Source: Bradyrhizobium yuanmingense (GTDB taxonomy: Bacteria > Pseudomonadota > Alphaproteobacteria > Rhizobiales > Xanthobacteraceae). Taken from it: a DNA stretch of 64,000 nt. This document shows, in pieces, positions 43,132-52,296 of the stretch; position 1 is the first letter of the stretch, and each line of letters begins with the position of its first letter. The DNA is taken from positions 80,406 through 144,405 of the forward strand of contig NZ_JARFML010000022.1 of assembly GCF_029167105.1 (NCBI RefSeq), written 5' to 3'. The translations under genes were made by a program, and so were the position numbers. Under the pieces are notes generated by a model that was not told the DNA's origin, did not search any database, and was given only the letters and a program-made list of their open reading frames with translations.

Positions 43132-44103
43132 ATGACATTCGACGTCTCGCGTCGGTCCCTACTCGCACTCGGCGCCGGTCTCGGCGCCAGCGCCATGCTC
43201 GGCAGCAGCGCGATGGCGCGGGCGCCCAAGCTCGGCACCCAGACGCCCTACTGGCACCGCTTCATTCTCGGCGATGCCGAGGTGACCGTCGTATCCGACG
43301 GACCGCTTCCGCTCGGCGATCCCTCCGGGACCTTCACCGGCGTTTCCAAGGAAGAGGTCAAGAAGATGCTGGCCGACAATTTCCTGTCGCCGGACAATGT
43401 CGTGCTCGAACAGAATTCCCCGATCGTCAACACCGGAGACAAGCTCATCCTGTTCGACACCGGCATGGGCTCATCGAAAATGTTCGGTGCCAGCACCGGC
43501 CGCCAGCAAAAGAGCATGACCGAGGCCGGCATCAAACCCGGCGACATCGACGCCGTGGTGTGCTCGCATGCCCATATCGATCATATCGGCGGCATCGTCG
43601 ACGAGGGCGGCAAGCCGCTGTTCCCTAACGCGCAAGTCTACATCGCCCAGAGCGATTTCGACTTCTGGACCGACGAAGGCAAGCTCGGCAGCGCGGCCAA
43701 GGATTTCGTCGTCCACGCCCGCAAGAACCTGCTGCCGGTCCGCGATCGGCTCAAGTTCTTCAAGGACGGCGAGGAATTCCTGCCTGGCGTGCAGGCGATC
43801 GCGGCGCCCGGCCACACCGTCGGCCACACCATCTTCATGGTCTCGTCGGCAGGCAAGTCGTTCGCCTTCCTCGGCGATCTCTCGCACCATTCGGTGCTGC
43901 TGCTGGAGAAGCCACGGATGGAGTTCTCCTACGATTCCGACCCGAAGCAGGCAGCCGAATCGCGCGTCAAGCTGCTGACGATGCTGGCCGCGAACAAGAT
44001 CCCGGTGATGTCCTATCACTTCGCCTGGCCAGGCTATGGTCATGTCGCCAAGGCCGGAGATGGTTTCCGTTACTATCCGGAGCCGATGAAGATGACGTTG
44101 TAG
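43132..44103 (+). CDS. MBL-fold metallohydrolase, Tat-exported
   Basis: The 323-residue product has a twin-arginine signal (SRRSLLALGAGLGASAM), then a metallo-beta-lactamase fold with HAHIDH at His146-His151 (His146, His148, Asp150, His151) and APGHTVGHTIF further on. Such periplasmic proteins hydrolyse lactones, esters or phosphates; no substrate can be assigned. It is about 30% similar by eye to the protein at 54875-55876, so the two are paralogues. GGAG precedes the ATG. A strong terminator follows. Confidence 0.85.
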   Translation: MTFDVSRRSLLALGAGLGASAMLGSSAMARAPKLGTQTPYWHRFILGDAEVTVVSDGPLPLGDPSGTFTGVSKEEVKKMLADNFLSPDNVVLEQNSPIVNTGDKLILFDTGMGSSKMFGASTGRQQKSMTEAGIKPGDIDAVVCSHAHIDHIGGIVDEGGKPLFPNAQVYIAQSDFDFWTDEGKLGSAAKDFVVHARKNLLPVRDRLKFFKDGEEFLPGVQAIAAPGHTVGHTIFMVSSAGKSFAFLGDLSHHSVLLLEKPRMEFSYDSDPKQAAESRVKLLTMLAANKIPVMSYHFAWPGYGHVAKAGDGFRYYPEPMKMTL

Positions 44104-44112
44104 CCATCAGTT

Positions 44113-44144
44113 CAGATCCGGGCGGAGCGGGCCGCCCGGATCTG
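44113..44144. terminator. Bidirectional 13-bp hairpin
   Basis: CAGATCCGGGCGG and CCGCCCGGATCTG pair perfectly around a six-base loop. It separates the convergent MBL gene and the DUF4269 gene. There is no long T run, so efficiency is uncertain. Confidence 0.65.
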
Positions 44145-44165
44145 TGCGGTCCCTCGCGGCGAACC

Positions 44166-44690
44166 TTACAGGCACTCCAGGCGGGCCCGCAGCTGAGCGT
44201 CGCTCTCACGGCCCAATGCAAGCAATTCGGAATACGGATCCCCGGCAATGCCGAGCACGGCGGCGAACGCAGGCTCGGTCTTCATTCCGCGCGCCCTGTG
44301 TTCGGCCACCGCTTTGCGCAGGCGCCCGTCGTCGAGCGCGAGCAATCGCTGCTGGACCGCGAAGTGCAGCCAGCCTTCCTGCTGATCGACCGGCCTCAGA
44401 TCGCCGAACAGCTCGAACGGCCAGCCGTCCCAATTGAAGCGGGCGACCACCGGCCGTCGGCTGGAGCACCATTGGTAGAGCGCAAAGCCGTCACAGGCGC
44501 GGTACCGTCGCCAAACCACTTCGGCAAAAGCCGCCGCGTCCGGAACGTGGCAGACGACGTCGATGTCGCTCAATGGCGTCGAGAGCCCCAAGGGCAGCGT
44601 CCCGACCACGCGTGGATCGAACTCCCGCAGCTCATCGAGCAATCCCGAACTGCCGATCGCCGCTTCGTAGCTATCGATCGTTCCCGGCAT
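44166..44690 (-). CDS. DUF4269 nucleotidyltransferase-like protein
   Basis: The 174-residue product carries the nucleotidyltransferase signature: VGTLPLGLSTPLSDIDVV (about residues 29-46) with Asp42 and Asp44, and a third carboxylate Glu93 in WPFELFG. This fits the metal-binding triad of the pol-beta superfamily, with T in place of the usual S of hG[GS]. The substrate is unknown. It overlaps the ASCH gene by 20 bases, implying coupled translation. Confidence 0.8.
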   Translation of the reverse strand: MPGTIDSYEAAIGSSGLLDELREFDPRVVGTLPLGLSTPLSDIDVVCHVPDAAAFAEVVWRRYRACDGFALYQWCSSRRPVVARFNWDGWPFELFGDLRPVDQQEGWLHFAVQQRLLALDDGRLRKAVAEHRARGMKTEPAFAAVLGIAGDPYSELLALGRESDAQLRARLECL

Positions 44691-45084
44691 CGCCGAAGAC
44701 CTCGACCAGGCGAAAACGCTCGCACATCAGCATCATGTCGTCGCTATAGCGCCCGAGCCTGCCGAAATAGGATTGATGGGCACGGCGCCAATGACCCAGG
44801 CTCCGGTCGCCTTCTCCCTCATCATGTGCAAAGGCTGCGTCGACTTCATTGAAGCGCCGATATGTCACCTCGATGGTTTCGATGACGCAGCGCGGCTCTG
44901 CTCGCCCGTCGAGCACGACCCAGCGCTCACCTGGCGTAGACGTGTTCGGCTCATCTTCGGTGCTGCACGTCGCGGTCTTGATGCCCATGACGACGAGCTC
45001 GACCAATTCGTCAGCCAGCGCAGGATTGTCACCGAACGCGAAGGTTCGCAGATGCTGATACGGCTCGGGAATCCCCTTGCCCAT
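44671..45084 (-). CDS. ASCH domain-containing protein
   Basis: The 137-residue protein matches the ASCH fold: AFGDNPALADELVELVVMGI, then KTATCS and TPGERWVVLDGRAEPRCVIE as the beta-barrel, with a conserved KTATxS loop at about 40-45. ASCH proteins resemble the PUA RNA-binding domain and some are RNA/nucleoside hydrolases. ATG at 45084 chosen by the family N terminus. It is one base from the dehalogenase stop upstream and overlaps the DUF4269 gene downstream, so three genes form one unit. Confidence 0.85.
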   Translation of the reverse strand: MGKGIPEPYQHLRTFAFGDNPALADELVELVVMGIKTATCSTEDEPNTSTPGERWVVLDGRAEPRCVIETIEVTYRRFNEVDAAFAHDEGEGDRSLGHWRRAHQSYFGRLGRYSDDMMLMCERFRLVEVFGDAGNDR

Positions 45085-45085
45085 C

Positions 45086-45805
45086 CTAGCAGCCGAGCTT
45101 GTCCGCGATGCCGCCAAAATCCCTCGCGACGATGTCCCACTGGCCGGTTGCTTCGAAATCGACCTTCTGAAGCGGGCCGTATTCGGTCGGCCGCGCCACG
45201 AAGGCGGTCTTCAACCCGTTCTTCTGCGCGGCGGCGAGGTCGCCATTGTGGGCCGCGACCATCATCACCTCTTCCGGCCTGAGGCAGAGCAGCTTTGCTG
45301 CGCCGAGATAGGTCTCGGGATCGGGCTTGTAGTGCTCGAACAGCTCAGCCGACATGATGAGGTCCCACGGCAGGGCGGCGAACTTCGCCATGTTGGTGAG
45401 CAGCGCGACGTTGCCGTTCGAGAGCGGCGCGATCACGAATTTCGATTTCAGCCGCCTCAAGCCGGCGACGCTGTCGGGCCAGGGATGCAGGCGGTGCCAC
45501 CCCTTGGTGAGATAATCGAGATCGGCCTCGGTGAGGCCGTTGATCGCGAATTGATCGACCAGCTTTTCCAGCGAACGGCGATGCAGATCGTCGAGCATGA
45601 CATAGCCACGCTCGGGATGTTGGCGCACGTCGTCCATCGAGGCCATGTACATGCCGCGCCAGCCGTCCACCAGCGCGGTCCAATCCGCGCTGATGCCGCG
45701 CTGCTTGCTCCACCACATGAAGTCGGTGATCAGGCTGGTGCGCCAGTCGACGACCGTGCCGAACACGTCGAACACCAGGGCTTTGACGGCGGAGAGATCG
45801 GACAT
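45086..45805 (-). CDS. Haloacid dehalogenase type II (HAD superfamily)
   Basis: The 239-residue protein has the HAD nucleophile motif VFDVFGTVVDW with Asp13, the second motif LSNGN (Ser/Asn), Lys of motif III in HYKPDPETY and the motif IV acidic region VAAHNGDLAAA. The family hydrolyses L-2-haloacids by an Asp ester, though many members have no known substrate. GAGGAAGCGCCC lies ahead of the ATG. It is first of the dehalogenase-ASCH-DUF4269 run. Confidence 0.88.
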   Translation of the reverse strand: MSDLSAVKALVFDVFGTVVDWRTSLITDFMWWSKQRGISADWTALVDGWRGMYMASMDDVRQHPERGYVMLDDLHRRSLEKLVDQFAINGLTEADLDYLTKGWHRLHPWPDSVAGLRRLKSKFVIAPLSNGNVALLTNMAKFAALPWDLIMSAELFEHYKPDPETYLGAAKLLCLRPEEVMMVAAHNGDLAAAQKNGLKTAFVARPTEYGPLQKVDFEATGQWDIVARDFGGIADKLGC

Positions 45806-45831
45806 GGGCGCTTCCTCCGATTGTTCTTATT

Positions 45832-45934
45832 GTCATTCCGGGGCGATGCGCAGCATCGAGCCCGGAATCCATTTCGCGTCGGAGTCTGCCGCCCGATGGA
45901 TTCCGGGCTCTCGCTTCGCGAGCCCCGGAATGAC
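45832..45934. repeat. 103-bp palindromic repeat
   Basis: The outer arms gtcattccggggc and gccccggaatgac and the inner arms gagcccggaatccat and atggattccgggctc are perfect complements, with GC hairpins between. A half copy lies at 26578-26617. It sits between glpX and the dehalogenase gene, in the position of a transcript end. Confidence 0.85.
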
Positions 45935-45953
45935 GGCAGTTGGCGTGCCTGGA

Positions 45954-46955
45954 TCAATCCAGATGGAACTTGGCCAGCTCGCGGTGCTCGGCCTTGATAT
46001 AGCGCACCGTGCCGGTGACGGAGCGCATCACCACCGTCTCGGTCTCGATCACGCCGTCCTTGCGGAACTTGACGCCCGAGAGCAGCGAGCCCGTGGTGAC
46101 GCCGGTGGCGGCGAACAGGCAGTCGCCGCGCGCCATGTCCTCGATGCCGTAGATCATCTTGGGATCGTTGACGCCCATCTTGGCGGCGCGTTCGATCTTC
46201 TCGGCGGAATCGAGGATCAGGCGGCACTGCATCTGGCCGCCGATGCAGCGCAGCGCCACGGCCGCGAGCACGCCTTCCGGTGCACCGCCGGTGCCAAGAT
46301 ACATGTCGACGCCGGTGTTGTCGGGGTCGGCGCAATGGATCACGCCGGCGACGTCGCCGTCGGTGATCAGGCGCACGGCCGCGCCAGTCGAGCGCACGCT
46401 CGAAATGATGTCGGCATGGCGCGGACGGTCGAGCACGAGAACGGTGATGCCCTCGGGCTTGACGCCCTTGGCCTTGGCGAGGCGGCGGACGTTGTCGGCC
46501 GGTGAGGCATCGAGATCGACGACCCCCTTGTCGTAACCGGGGCCGATCGCGAGCTTCTGCATGTAGACGTCGGGGGCGTGTAGCAGCGTGCCGCCGTCGG
46601 CCATCGCCATGGTGGCGATCGAGCCCGGCATGTTCTTGGCGCACAGCGTGGTGCCTTCGAGCGGATCGACCGCGATATCGACCTCAGGACCGGCCTTGAG
46701 GCCGACCTGCTCGCCGATGTACAGCATCGGAGCCTCGTCGCGTTCGCCCTCGCCGATCACGATGGTGCCCTGGATCGGCAGCTTGTTGAGCTCGCGCCGC
46801 ATGGCGTCGACGGCGGCCTGGTCGGCCGCCTTCTCGTTGCCGTGGCCGCGCAGCCGCGCCGACGACACCGCCGCCCGCTCCGTCACCCGCACGATCTCCA
46901 GCGTCAGGATGCGCTCGAGCAAGGCGTGCGGGGGGACTTCAATATGGGTCGACAT
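45954..46955 (-). CDS. glpX: Class II fructose-1,6-bisphosphatase
   Basis: This enzyme dephosphorylates fructose 1,6-bisphosphate in gluconeogenesis and the Calvin cycle. The 333-residue length and motifs fit GlpX: GEGERDEAPMLYIGE at about 66-80 (metal and phosphate site), VDPLEGTTLCAKN and GTGGAPEGVLAAVAL. Asp and Glu ligands of this lithium-sensitive family are in place. It is 81 bases after hom on the same strand, and with alaC they form a likely operon. Confidence 0.95.
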   Translation of the reverse strand: MSTHIEVPPHALLERILTLEIVRVTERAAVSSARLRGHGNEKAADQAAVDAMRRELNKLPIQGTIVIGEGERDEAPMLYIGEQVGLKAGPEVDIAVDPLEGTTLCAKNMPGSIATMAMADGGTLLHAPDVYMQKLAIGPGYDKGVVDLDASPADNVRRLAKAKGVKPEGITVLVLDRPRHADIISSVRSTGAAVRLITDGDVAGVIHCADPDNTGVDMYLGTGGAPEGVLAAVALRCIGGQMQCRLILDSAEKIERAAKMGVNDPKMIYGIEDMARGDCLFAATGVTTGSLLSGVKFRKDGVIETETVVMRSVTGTVRYIKAEHRELAKFHLD

Positions 46956-47036
46956 CGGCTTACTCCTTCGAAACGGTTTGCGACGGGCATTTCCGCCCGC
47001 ATCAACTCATAGCACCCACAGTTCGTTCGAACCGTG

Positions 47037-48353
47037 TCAGTTCTTCTCGATCCGGATCACCTGCGGCCGTCCGCTGATCACCTTGTCCTTCTGCACGGCG
47101 GCGAGCGCACGGCGCACGGCATCCTCGTGTGTGGCATAGGTGATCAGGATGACAGGCACGGGGACCGCCTTGCCGTCAGTGGGCGCAGCGCCGCCATTGG
47201 GATGACGCTGCACGATCGACTCGATCGAAATCTTCTGCTCGGCAAGCCGCGTCGCGATCGCGGCCGCAGTGCCGGGGAAATCGCGTGCGAGCAGGCGAAT
47301 GTAATAGCCGCCCTCGTGACGCTCCATCGGCGCCTTCTTGGTGTCGCGCAGCTGCGCGATCGGCCGGCCGAACGGATTGGCGCGGATGCCGCGCGCGACA
47401 TCGGCGATGTCGGCGACGACGGCAGATGCGGTCGCAGCACCGCCCGCGCCGGGGCCGACCAGCGTGATCGGCGGAATGCCTTCGCCATCGATCGTGACCG
47501 CATTGGTGACACCCATCACCTGCGCGATCGAGGAGGATTTCGGCACCATGGTCGGATGCACGCGCTGCTCGATGCCCTTGGCGGTGCGAACCGCAACACC
47601 GAGCAGCTTGAGCCGATAACCAAGATCGTCGGCGGCGCGTAGATCTTCCGGCGCGATGGATGAGATGCCTTCGACATACACCGCACTTTGAGCAACTTTC
47701 GTGCCGAAAGCGAGGCTGGCGAGAATGGCGAGCTTCTGCGCGGTATCGTGGCCGTCGACGTCGAAGGACGGATTGGCCTCGGCATAGCCGAGCCGCTGCG
47801 CGTCCTTGAGGCATTCGGCGAAGGACAGGCCCTCCTGTTCCATCCGGGTCAGGATGTAATTGCAGGTGCCGTTGAGGATGCCGTAGACGCGGTTGACGCC
47901 GGTTCCGGCAAGACCTTCGCGTAACGTCTTGATGACGGGGATCGCAGCACCGACCGCTGCCTCGAAATTCAGCGCACCGCCGTGCTTTTCAGCCGCCTTG
48001 GCCAGCTTGAGGCCGTGCTTGGCGAGCAGCGCCTTGTTTGCCGTGACGACCGACTTGCCGGCACCGAGCGCTGCGTCCACCGCCGACAGTGCGGGATCGC
48101 CGGCGCCGCCCATCAGCTCGACGAAGCAATCGACCTCCGGATGCGTGGCGAGCGCCATCGGATCCTTGACCCATTCGACGCCGCGCAAATCGACGCCGCG
48201 CTTCTTCGCCTTCGAGCGCGCGGTGACGGCAACGACGCGGATGCCGCGGCCGCTGCGGCCCGCGAGCACGCGCGCCTGCGTCTCGATCAAGCGGACAACT
48301 TCGGCACCCACGGTGCCGAGCCCCGCTATGCCCACTTTCAGGGGTGCAACCAT
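47037..48353 (-). CDS. hom: Homoserine dehydrogenase
   Basis: The 438-residue NAD(P)-dependent enzyme converts aspartate semialdehyde to homoserine for threonine/methionine synthesis. The N terminus carries GLGTVGAEVVRL (Rossmann, residues 11-22), followed by VTANKALLAKHG and GILNGTCNYILTRMEQEGL (homoserine-binding lysine region). An ACT domain closes the protein (about 355-438, YYIRLLARDFPGTAAAIAT), where threonine feedback acts. It is 29 bases after alaC. Confidence 0.95.
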   Translation of the reverse strand: MVAPLKVGIAGLGTVGAEVVRLIETQARVLAGRSGRGIRVVAVTARSKAKKRGVDLRGVEWVKDPMALATHPEVDCFVELMGGAGDPALSAVDAALGAGKSVVTANKALLAKHGLKLAKAAEKHGGALNFEAAVGAAIPVIKTLREGLAGTGVNRVYGILNGTCNYILTRMEQEGLSFAECLKDAQRLGYAEANPSFDVDGHDTAQKLAILASLAFGTKVAQSAVYVEGISSIAPEDLRAADDLGYRLKLLGVAVRTAKGIEQRVHPTMVPKSSSIAQVMGVTNAVTIDGEGIPPITLVGPGAGGAATASAVVADIADVARGIRANPFGRPIAQLRDTKKAPMERHEGGYYIRLLARDFPGTAAAIATRLAEQKISIESIVQRHPNGGAAPTDGKAVPVPVILITYATHEDAVRRALAAVQKDKVISGRPQVIRIEKN

Positions 48354-48382
48354 GATGTCTTAGAAAACCTGCCGAAGAGAAC

Positions 48383-49603
48383 TCAACGCCGATTGGCGAG
48401 CGGAACGACGTTGTGCAACGTTTCGATCCCGCTTTCAAGGAAGCGGCGCACGCCGCGCGCGGCCTGCCTGATCCGTTGCTCGTTTTCCACCATGGCGATG
48501 CGGACATATCCTTCACCATGCTCGCCGAAGCCGACGCCGGGCGAGACCGCGACGCCGGACTTCTCCACCATCAGGGTGGCGAACTGCATGCTGCCGATGC
48601 TGCGGAAGGCTTCCGGCAGCGGCACCCAGGCGAACATCGAGGCTTCCGGCGGCGGGATTTCCCACCCGGCACGGCCGAACGATTCAACCAGCGCGTCGCG
48701 GCGCTTGCGGTAGGTGTCGCGCATCTCCTTGATGCAATCGTCCGGGCCGTTCAGCGCCGCGGTCGCCGCGACCTGAACCGGCGTGAACGCGCCGTAATCG
48801 AGATAGGACTTGACGCGGGCGAGCGCGGCGATCACGCGCTCATTGCCGACCGCAAAGCCCATGCGCCAGCCGGCCATCGAATAGGTCTTCGACATCGAGG
48901 TGAACTCGACGGTGCAGTCCATCGCGCCCGGCACCTGCAGCACCGAGGGCGGCGGATCGCTCTCGTCGAAATAGACCTCGGCGTAAGCGAGATCGGACAG
49001 GATCAGGATCTCGTGCTTCTTCGCGAAAGCGACGAGGTCCTTGTAGAAGTCCAGGCTCGCGACATAGGCGGTCGGGTTCGAGGGATAGCAGACGACGAGC
49101 GCGAGCGGCTTGGGGATCGAATGCACGATCGCCCTCTCCGCCGCCTCGAAGAATTGCGGCGTTGGCTCCGACGGCACCGAGCGGATGACGCCGCCCGCCA
49201 TCAAGAAGCCGAAGGCGTGAATCGGGTAGCTCGGGTTCGGACAGAGGATGACGTCGCCCGGCGCGGTGATCGCCTGCGCTACATTGGCGAAACCCTCCTT
49301 CGAACCCAGCGTCGCCACGACCTCGGTGTCGGGGTTCAGCTTCACGCCGAAGCGGCGGGCGTAATAGGCGGCCTGGGCCCGGCGCAGCCCGGGGATGCCG
49401 CGCGAGGCCGAGTAGCGGTCGGTGCGCGGCTTGCCGAGCGTCTCCTTCAGCTTCTCCAGCACATGCGCCGGCGCCGGCAGGTCCGGATTGCCCATGCCGA
49501 GGTCGATGATGTCGGCGCCGGCATTGCGAGCAGCCGCCTTGGCCCGGTTGACCTGCTCGAACACGTAAGGCGGAAGGCGGCGAATGCGGTAAAATTCTTC
49601 CAT
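48383..49603 (-). CDS. alaC: LL-diaminopimelate/alanine-type aminotransferase (AlaC-like)
   Basis: The 406-residue fold-type I PLP aminotransferase has LGMGNPDLPAP near the N terminus, YPSNPTAYVAS, and the PLP lysine in TSMSKTYSMAGWRMG. The sequence fits the AlaC/YfdZ or LL-DAP aminotransferase branch. Alpha-ketoacid specificity cannot be decided by eye. ATG at 49603 matches MEEFYRIRRLPPYV typical of the family. First gene of the alaC-hom-glpX run. Confidence 0.9.
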   Translation of the reverse strand: MEEFYRIRRLPPYVFEQVNRAKAAARNAGADIIDLGMGNPDLPAPAHVLEKLKETLGKPRTDRYSASRGIPGLRRAQAAYYARRFGVKLNPDTEVVATLGSKEGFANVAQAITAPGDVILCPNPSYPIHAFGFLMAGGVIRSVPSEPTPQFFEAAERAIVHSIPKPLALVVCYPSNPTAYVASLDFYKDLVAFAKKHEILILSDLAYAEVYFDESDPPPSVLQVPGAMDCTVEFTSMSKTYSMAGWRMGFAVGNERVIAALARVKSYLDYGAFTPVQVAATAALNGPDDCIKEMRDTYRKRRDALVESFGRAGWEIPPPEASMFAWVPLPEAFRSIGSMQFATLMVEKSGVAVSPGVGFGEHGEGYVRIAMVENEQRIRQAARGVRRFLESGIETLHNVVPLANRR

Positions 49604-49831
49604 GGCTCTCTGGGCTCCGGGCAACCGGTCAGGACAGAATCGACAGGCCGCGAGGGCCGGCACGAAAGCACTCAGGCTTCATCACGAAAATTACTCAAAA
49701 TCAAATACTTAGAGCAATCGTCGGCAACGAAGATTGAAGTCGTTCGCCCTGACTCCAGGCTGAACCGAGGTCTTTTAGCACGGCAACACGGAGGCGCCAG
49801 CGATTACCTTGCCGGTCTCGCGGTCACGGGC

Positions 49832-50107
49832 CTATTTGGCGTCCTTGGCGGCAGCGGCCTGGCGATCGCGCGCGGCGGCGAGCTCGGCCTCGATCTTGGC
49901 GCGCTGCTCCAGCGGGATGGTCGCCTGATCGCGATCCGGCGGCAGATCATGCACCGGCAGATAGGTCCCGGGCTCCCTGGTACGCGGCGGCGCATCCGCC
50001 GGTGCCAGATCCGCGAACTGGCTCGAACACCCGCCAAGGGCGAGCGCCGCCATCAGCACCGCGCCGCAGATCGGCAGCGTCTTTTGCAGGTCCCATAACG
50101 CCAACAC
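49832..50107 (-). CDS. Putative small lipoprotein
   Basis: The 91-residue product carries a hydrophobic stretch ending in a lipobox (LALGGCSS, Cys27) and a charged helical tail (EQRAKIEAELAAARDRQAAA). The start is a GTG at 50107; no ATG fits. The short signal and Cys suggest an outer-membrane lipoprotein. No family was recognised. It is divergent from phaC, with 258 bases between. Confidence 0.6.
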   Translation of the reverse strand: MLALWDLQKTLPICGAVLMAALALGGCSSQFADLAPADAPPRTREPGTYLPVHDLPPDRDQATIPLEQRAKIEAELAAARDRQAAAAKDAK

Positions 50108-50365
50108 TTGGGAAATCCCCTACTCGTCCCAAAGCACGGCCCCGGGCAAGCTTACCCAAGACCGTGCCCAAGCTCAAACCATTGCTGCCCAAACAAAATG
50201 GTGCGAGCGAGAAAACAGCCGATGCCCAACAAACCGAGCCGTGCGGCCCGATTGTGACGGAACCAAGAAGATTTGTCGCAGTGCAACACATCTTCGAGAG
50301 TGTTTAACGTCAAACCTGCGAGCTACGCGGTGACGAATACGGAATGAATCGTTACTGTTCTGCTC

Positions 50366-52174
50366 ATGAGTATGGCCACGACCGATACGCCGAAACCCGA
50401 GACGAAGTTCGATGCCGAAGCCTTTGCGATGAACGTCGCGCGGGCGATGGAGAGCGGCGGCAAGGCGCTCGCCGCCTACCTCAAGCCGCGCGAGAGCGGC
50501 GAGGTGCAGGACCGTCCGCCGGCCGAGCTTGCCGAGGTCGTCAAGACGTTCACGTCGGTCGCCGAATATTGGCTGTCGGACACGTCCCGCTCGTCCGATC
50601 TCCAGACCAAGCTTGCCAAGGACTATCTCGACCTGTGGGGCTCGGCGGTGCGTCGCATGGCCGGTCAGGACGCCGAGCCCGCGATCGCGCCCTCGCCGCG
50701 CGACAAGCGCTTTGCCGATCCGGAATGGAAGTCGAACCAGTTCTTCGACTTCGTCATGCAGCTCTATCTGCTCACGACCAAATGGGCCCAGGAGCTGGTG
50801 CGCGACGCCGAAGGCCTCGATCCGCACACGCGCCGCAAGGCCGAGTTCTACGTCCAGCAGGTCACCAACGCGCTCTCGCCGTCGAACTTCGTGCTGACCA
50901 ATCCCGAAGTGCTGCGCGAGACGGTGGCGTCCAGCGGCGAGAATCTCGCGCGCGGCCTGAAGATGCTGGCCGAGGACATCGCCACCGGCAAGGGCATGCT
51001 GAAGATCCGCCAGTCCAACCCGGACAATCTCGTCGTCGGCGTCAACATGGCGACGACGCCGGGCAAGGTGATCTACCAGAACGAGATGATGCAGCTGATC
51101 CAGTATTCGCCGACGACGGAGAAGGTGCTGCGCACCCCGCTCCTGATCGTGCCGCCCTGGATCAACAAGTTCTACATCCTCGATCTCAAGCCGGAGAAAT
51201 CCTACATCAAGTGGTGCGTCGACCAGGGCATCACCGTCTTCGTGATCTCGTGGGTCAATCCGGACAAGCGGCTCGGTAACAAGGGCTGGGAAGACTACAT
51301 GAAGGAAGGCCCGCTCACGGCGATGGACGTGATCGAGAAGGTCACCGGCGAGATGAAGGTGCACACCGCCGGCTATTGCGTCGGCGGCACGATGCTCGCG
51401 ACCACGCTGGCCTGGCTCGCCGAGAAGCGCCGCCAGCGCGTGTCGTCCGCGACGTTCTTCGCCGCCCAGGTCGACTTCACCCATGCCGGCGATCTGCTCG
51501 TGTTCGTCGACGAGGAGCAGGTCGCGGCGATCGAGCAGGACATGAAGACGGCCGGCGTGCTCGAAGGCTCCAAGATGGCCATGGCCTTCAACATGCTGCG
51601 CTCGAACGACCTGATCTGGTCCTACGTGGTCAGCAACTATCTGAAGGGCCAGCAGCCGAGCGCGTTCGACCTGTTGCATTGGAACTCAGATGCGACACGA
51701 ATGACCCAGGCCAACCATTCCTATTACCTGCGCAATTGCTACCTGGAGAACCGGCTCTCCACCGGCACGATGGCGCTCGACAACACCCTGCTCGATCTCT
51801 CCAAGGTGAAGGTGCCGGTCTACAATCTCGCCACCCGCGAGGACCACATCGCGCCCGCGGAATCGGTGCTCTACGGCTCGCAGTTCTTCGGCGGCCCGGT
51901 GAAATACGTGCTGTCCGGCTCGGGCCACATCGCAGGCGTGGTCAATCCGCCTGCCGCGAACAAGTACCAGTATTGGACCAACGACAACATCAAGAACGTC
52001 AGCGTCGCGCAGTGGATGAAGGGCGCCGTGGAGCACAAGGGCTCGTGGTGGCCGGACTGGCGGGAGTGGCTGGGCGAGCTCGATCCCGAGGAAGTCCCGG
52101 CGCGCGCGGTCGGCAGCGACGCATTCCCGCCGATCGAGGACGCGCCCGGCAGCTACGTCAGAGTTCGCGCATAG
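50366..52174 (+). CDS. phaC: Class I poly(3-hydroxyalkanoate) synthase
   Basis: PhaC polymerises hydroxyacyl-CoA into storage granules. The 602-residue protein has the modified lipase box GYCVGG with the catalytic Cys338, the downstream VPVYNLATREDHIAPAES (Asp region) and SGSGHIAGVVNPP (His). Length is typical of class I enzymes. The start could be ATG 50366 or 50372. No phaA, phaB or phasin gene is nearby in the window. A short-form palindromic repeat follows its stop by about 40 bases. Confidence 0.95.
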   Translation: MSMATTDTPKPETKFDAEAFAMNVARAMESGGKALAAYLKPRESGEVQDRPPAELAEVVKTFTSVAEYWLSDTSRSSDLQTKLAKDYLDLWGSAVRRMAGQDAEPAIAPSPRDKRFADPEWKSNQFFDFVMQLYLLTTKWAQELVRDAEGLDPHTRRKAEFYVQQVTNALSPSNFVLTNPEVLRETVASSGENLARGLKMLAEDIATGKGMLKIRQSNPDNLVVGVNMATTPGKVIYQNEMMQLIQYSPTTEKVLRTPLLIVPPWINKFYILDLKPEKSYIKWCVDQGITVFVISWVNPDKRLGNKGWEDYMKEGPLTAMDVIEKVTGEMKVHTAGYCVGGTMLATTLAWLAEKRRQRVSSATFFAAQVDFTHAGDLLVFVDEEQVAAIEQDMKTAGVLEGSKMAMAFNMLRSNDLIWSYVVSNYLKGQQPSAFDLLHWNSDATRMTQANHSYYLRNCYLENRLSTGTMALDNTLLDLSKVKVPVYNLATREDHIAPAESVLYGSQFFGGPVKYVLSGSGHIAGVVNPPAANKYQYWTNDNIKNVSVAQWMKGAVEHKGSWWPDWREWLGELDPEEVPARAVGSDAFPPIEDAPGSYVRVRA

Positions 52175-52211
52175 CGGAATCCGGCGCGCTTTCGTCTAGA
52201 CCAATTGTTTG

Positions 52212-52259
52212 AGCATGATCTTTTCGGAAAACCGCTACTCACTTTTCCGGATCATGCTC
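52212..52259 (-). repeat. Dispersed palindromic repeat, short form (module A)
   Basis: This is a reverse-oriented module A copy (agcatgatcttttcgg...ccggatcatgct) preceded by a degraded remnant of module B (cgcgcttt, attgtttg at 52190-52211). It lies between phaC and the MAPEG gene, where it could terminate or stabilise the phaC message. Confidence 0.85.
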
Positions 52260-52296
52260 TAGCCTCAATCCAGCGACGACACAGGGGACCGGCACT

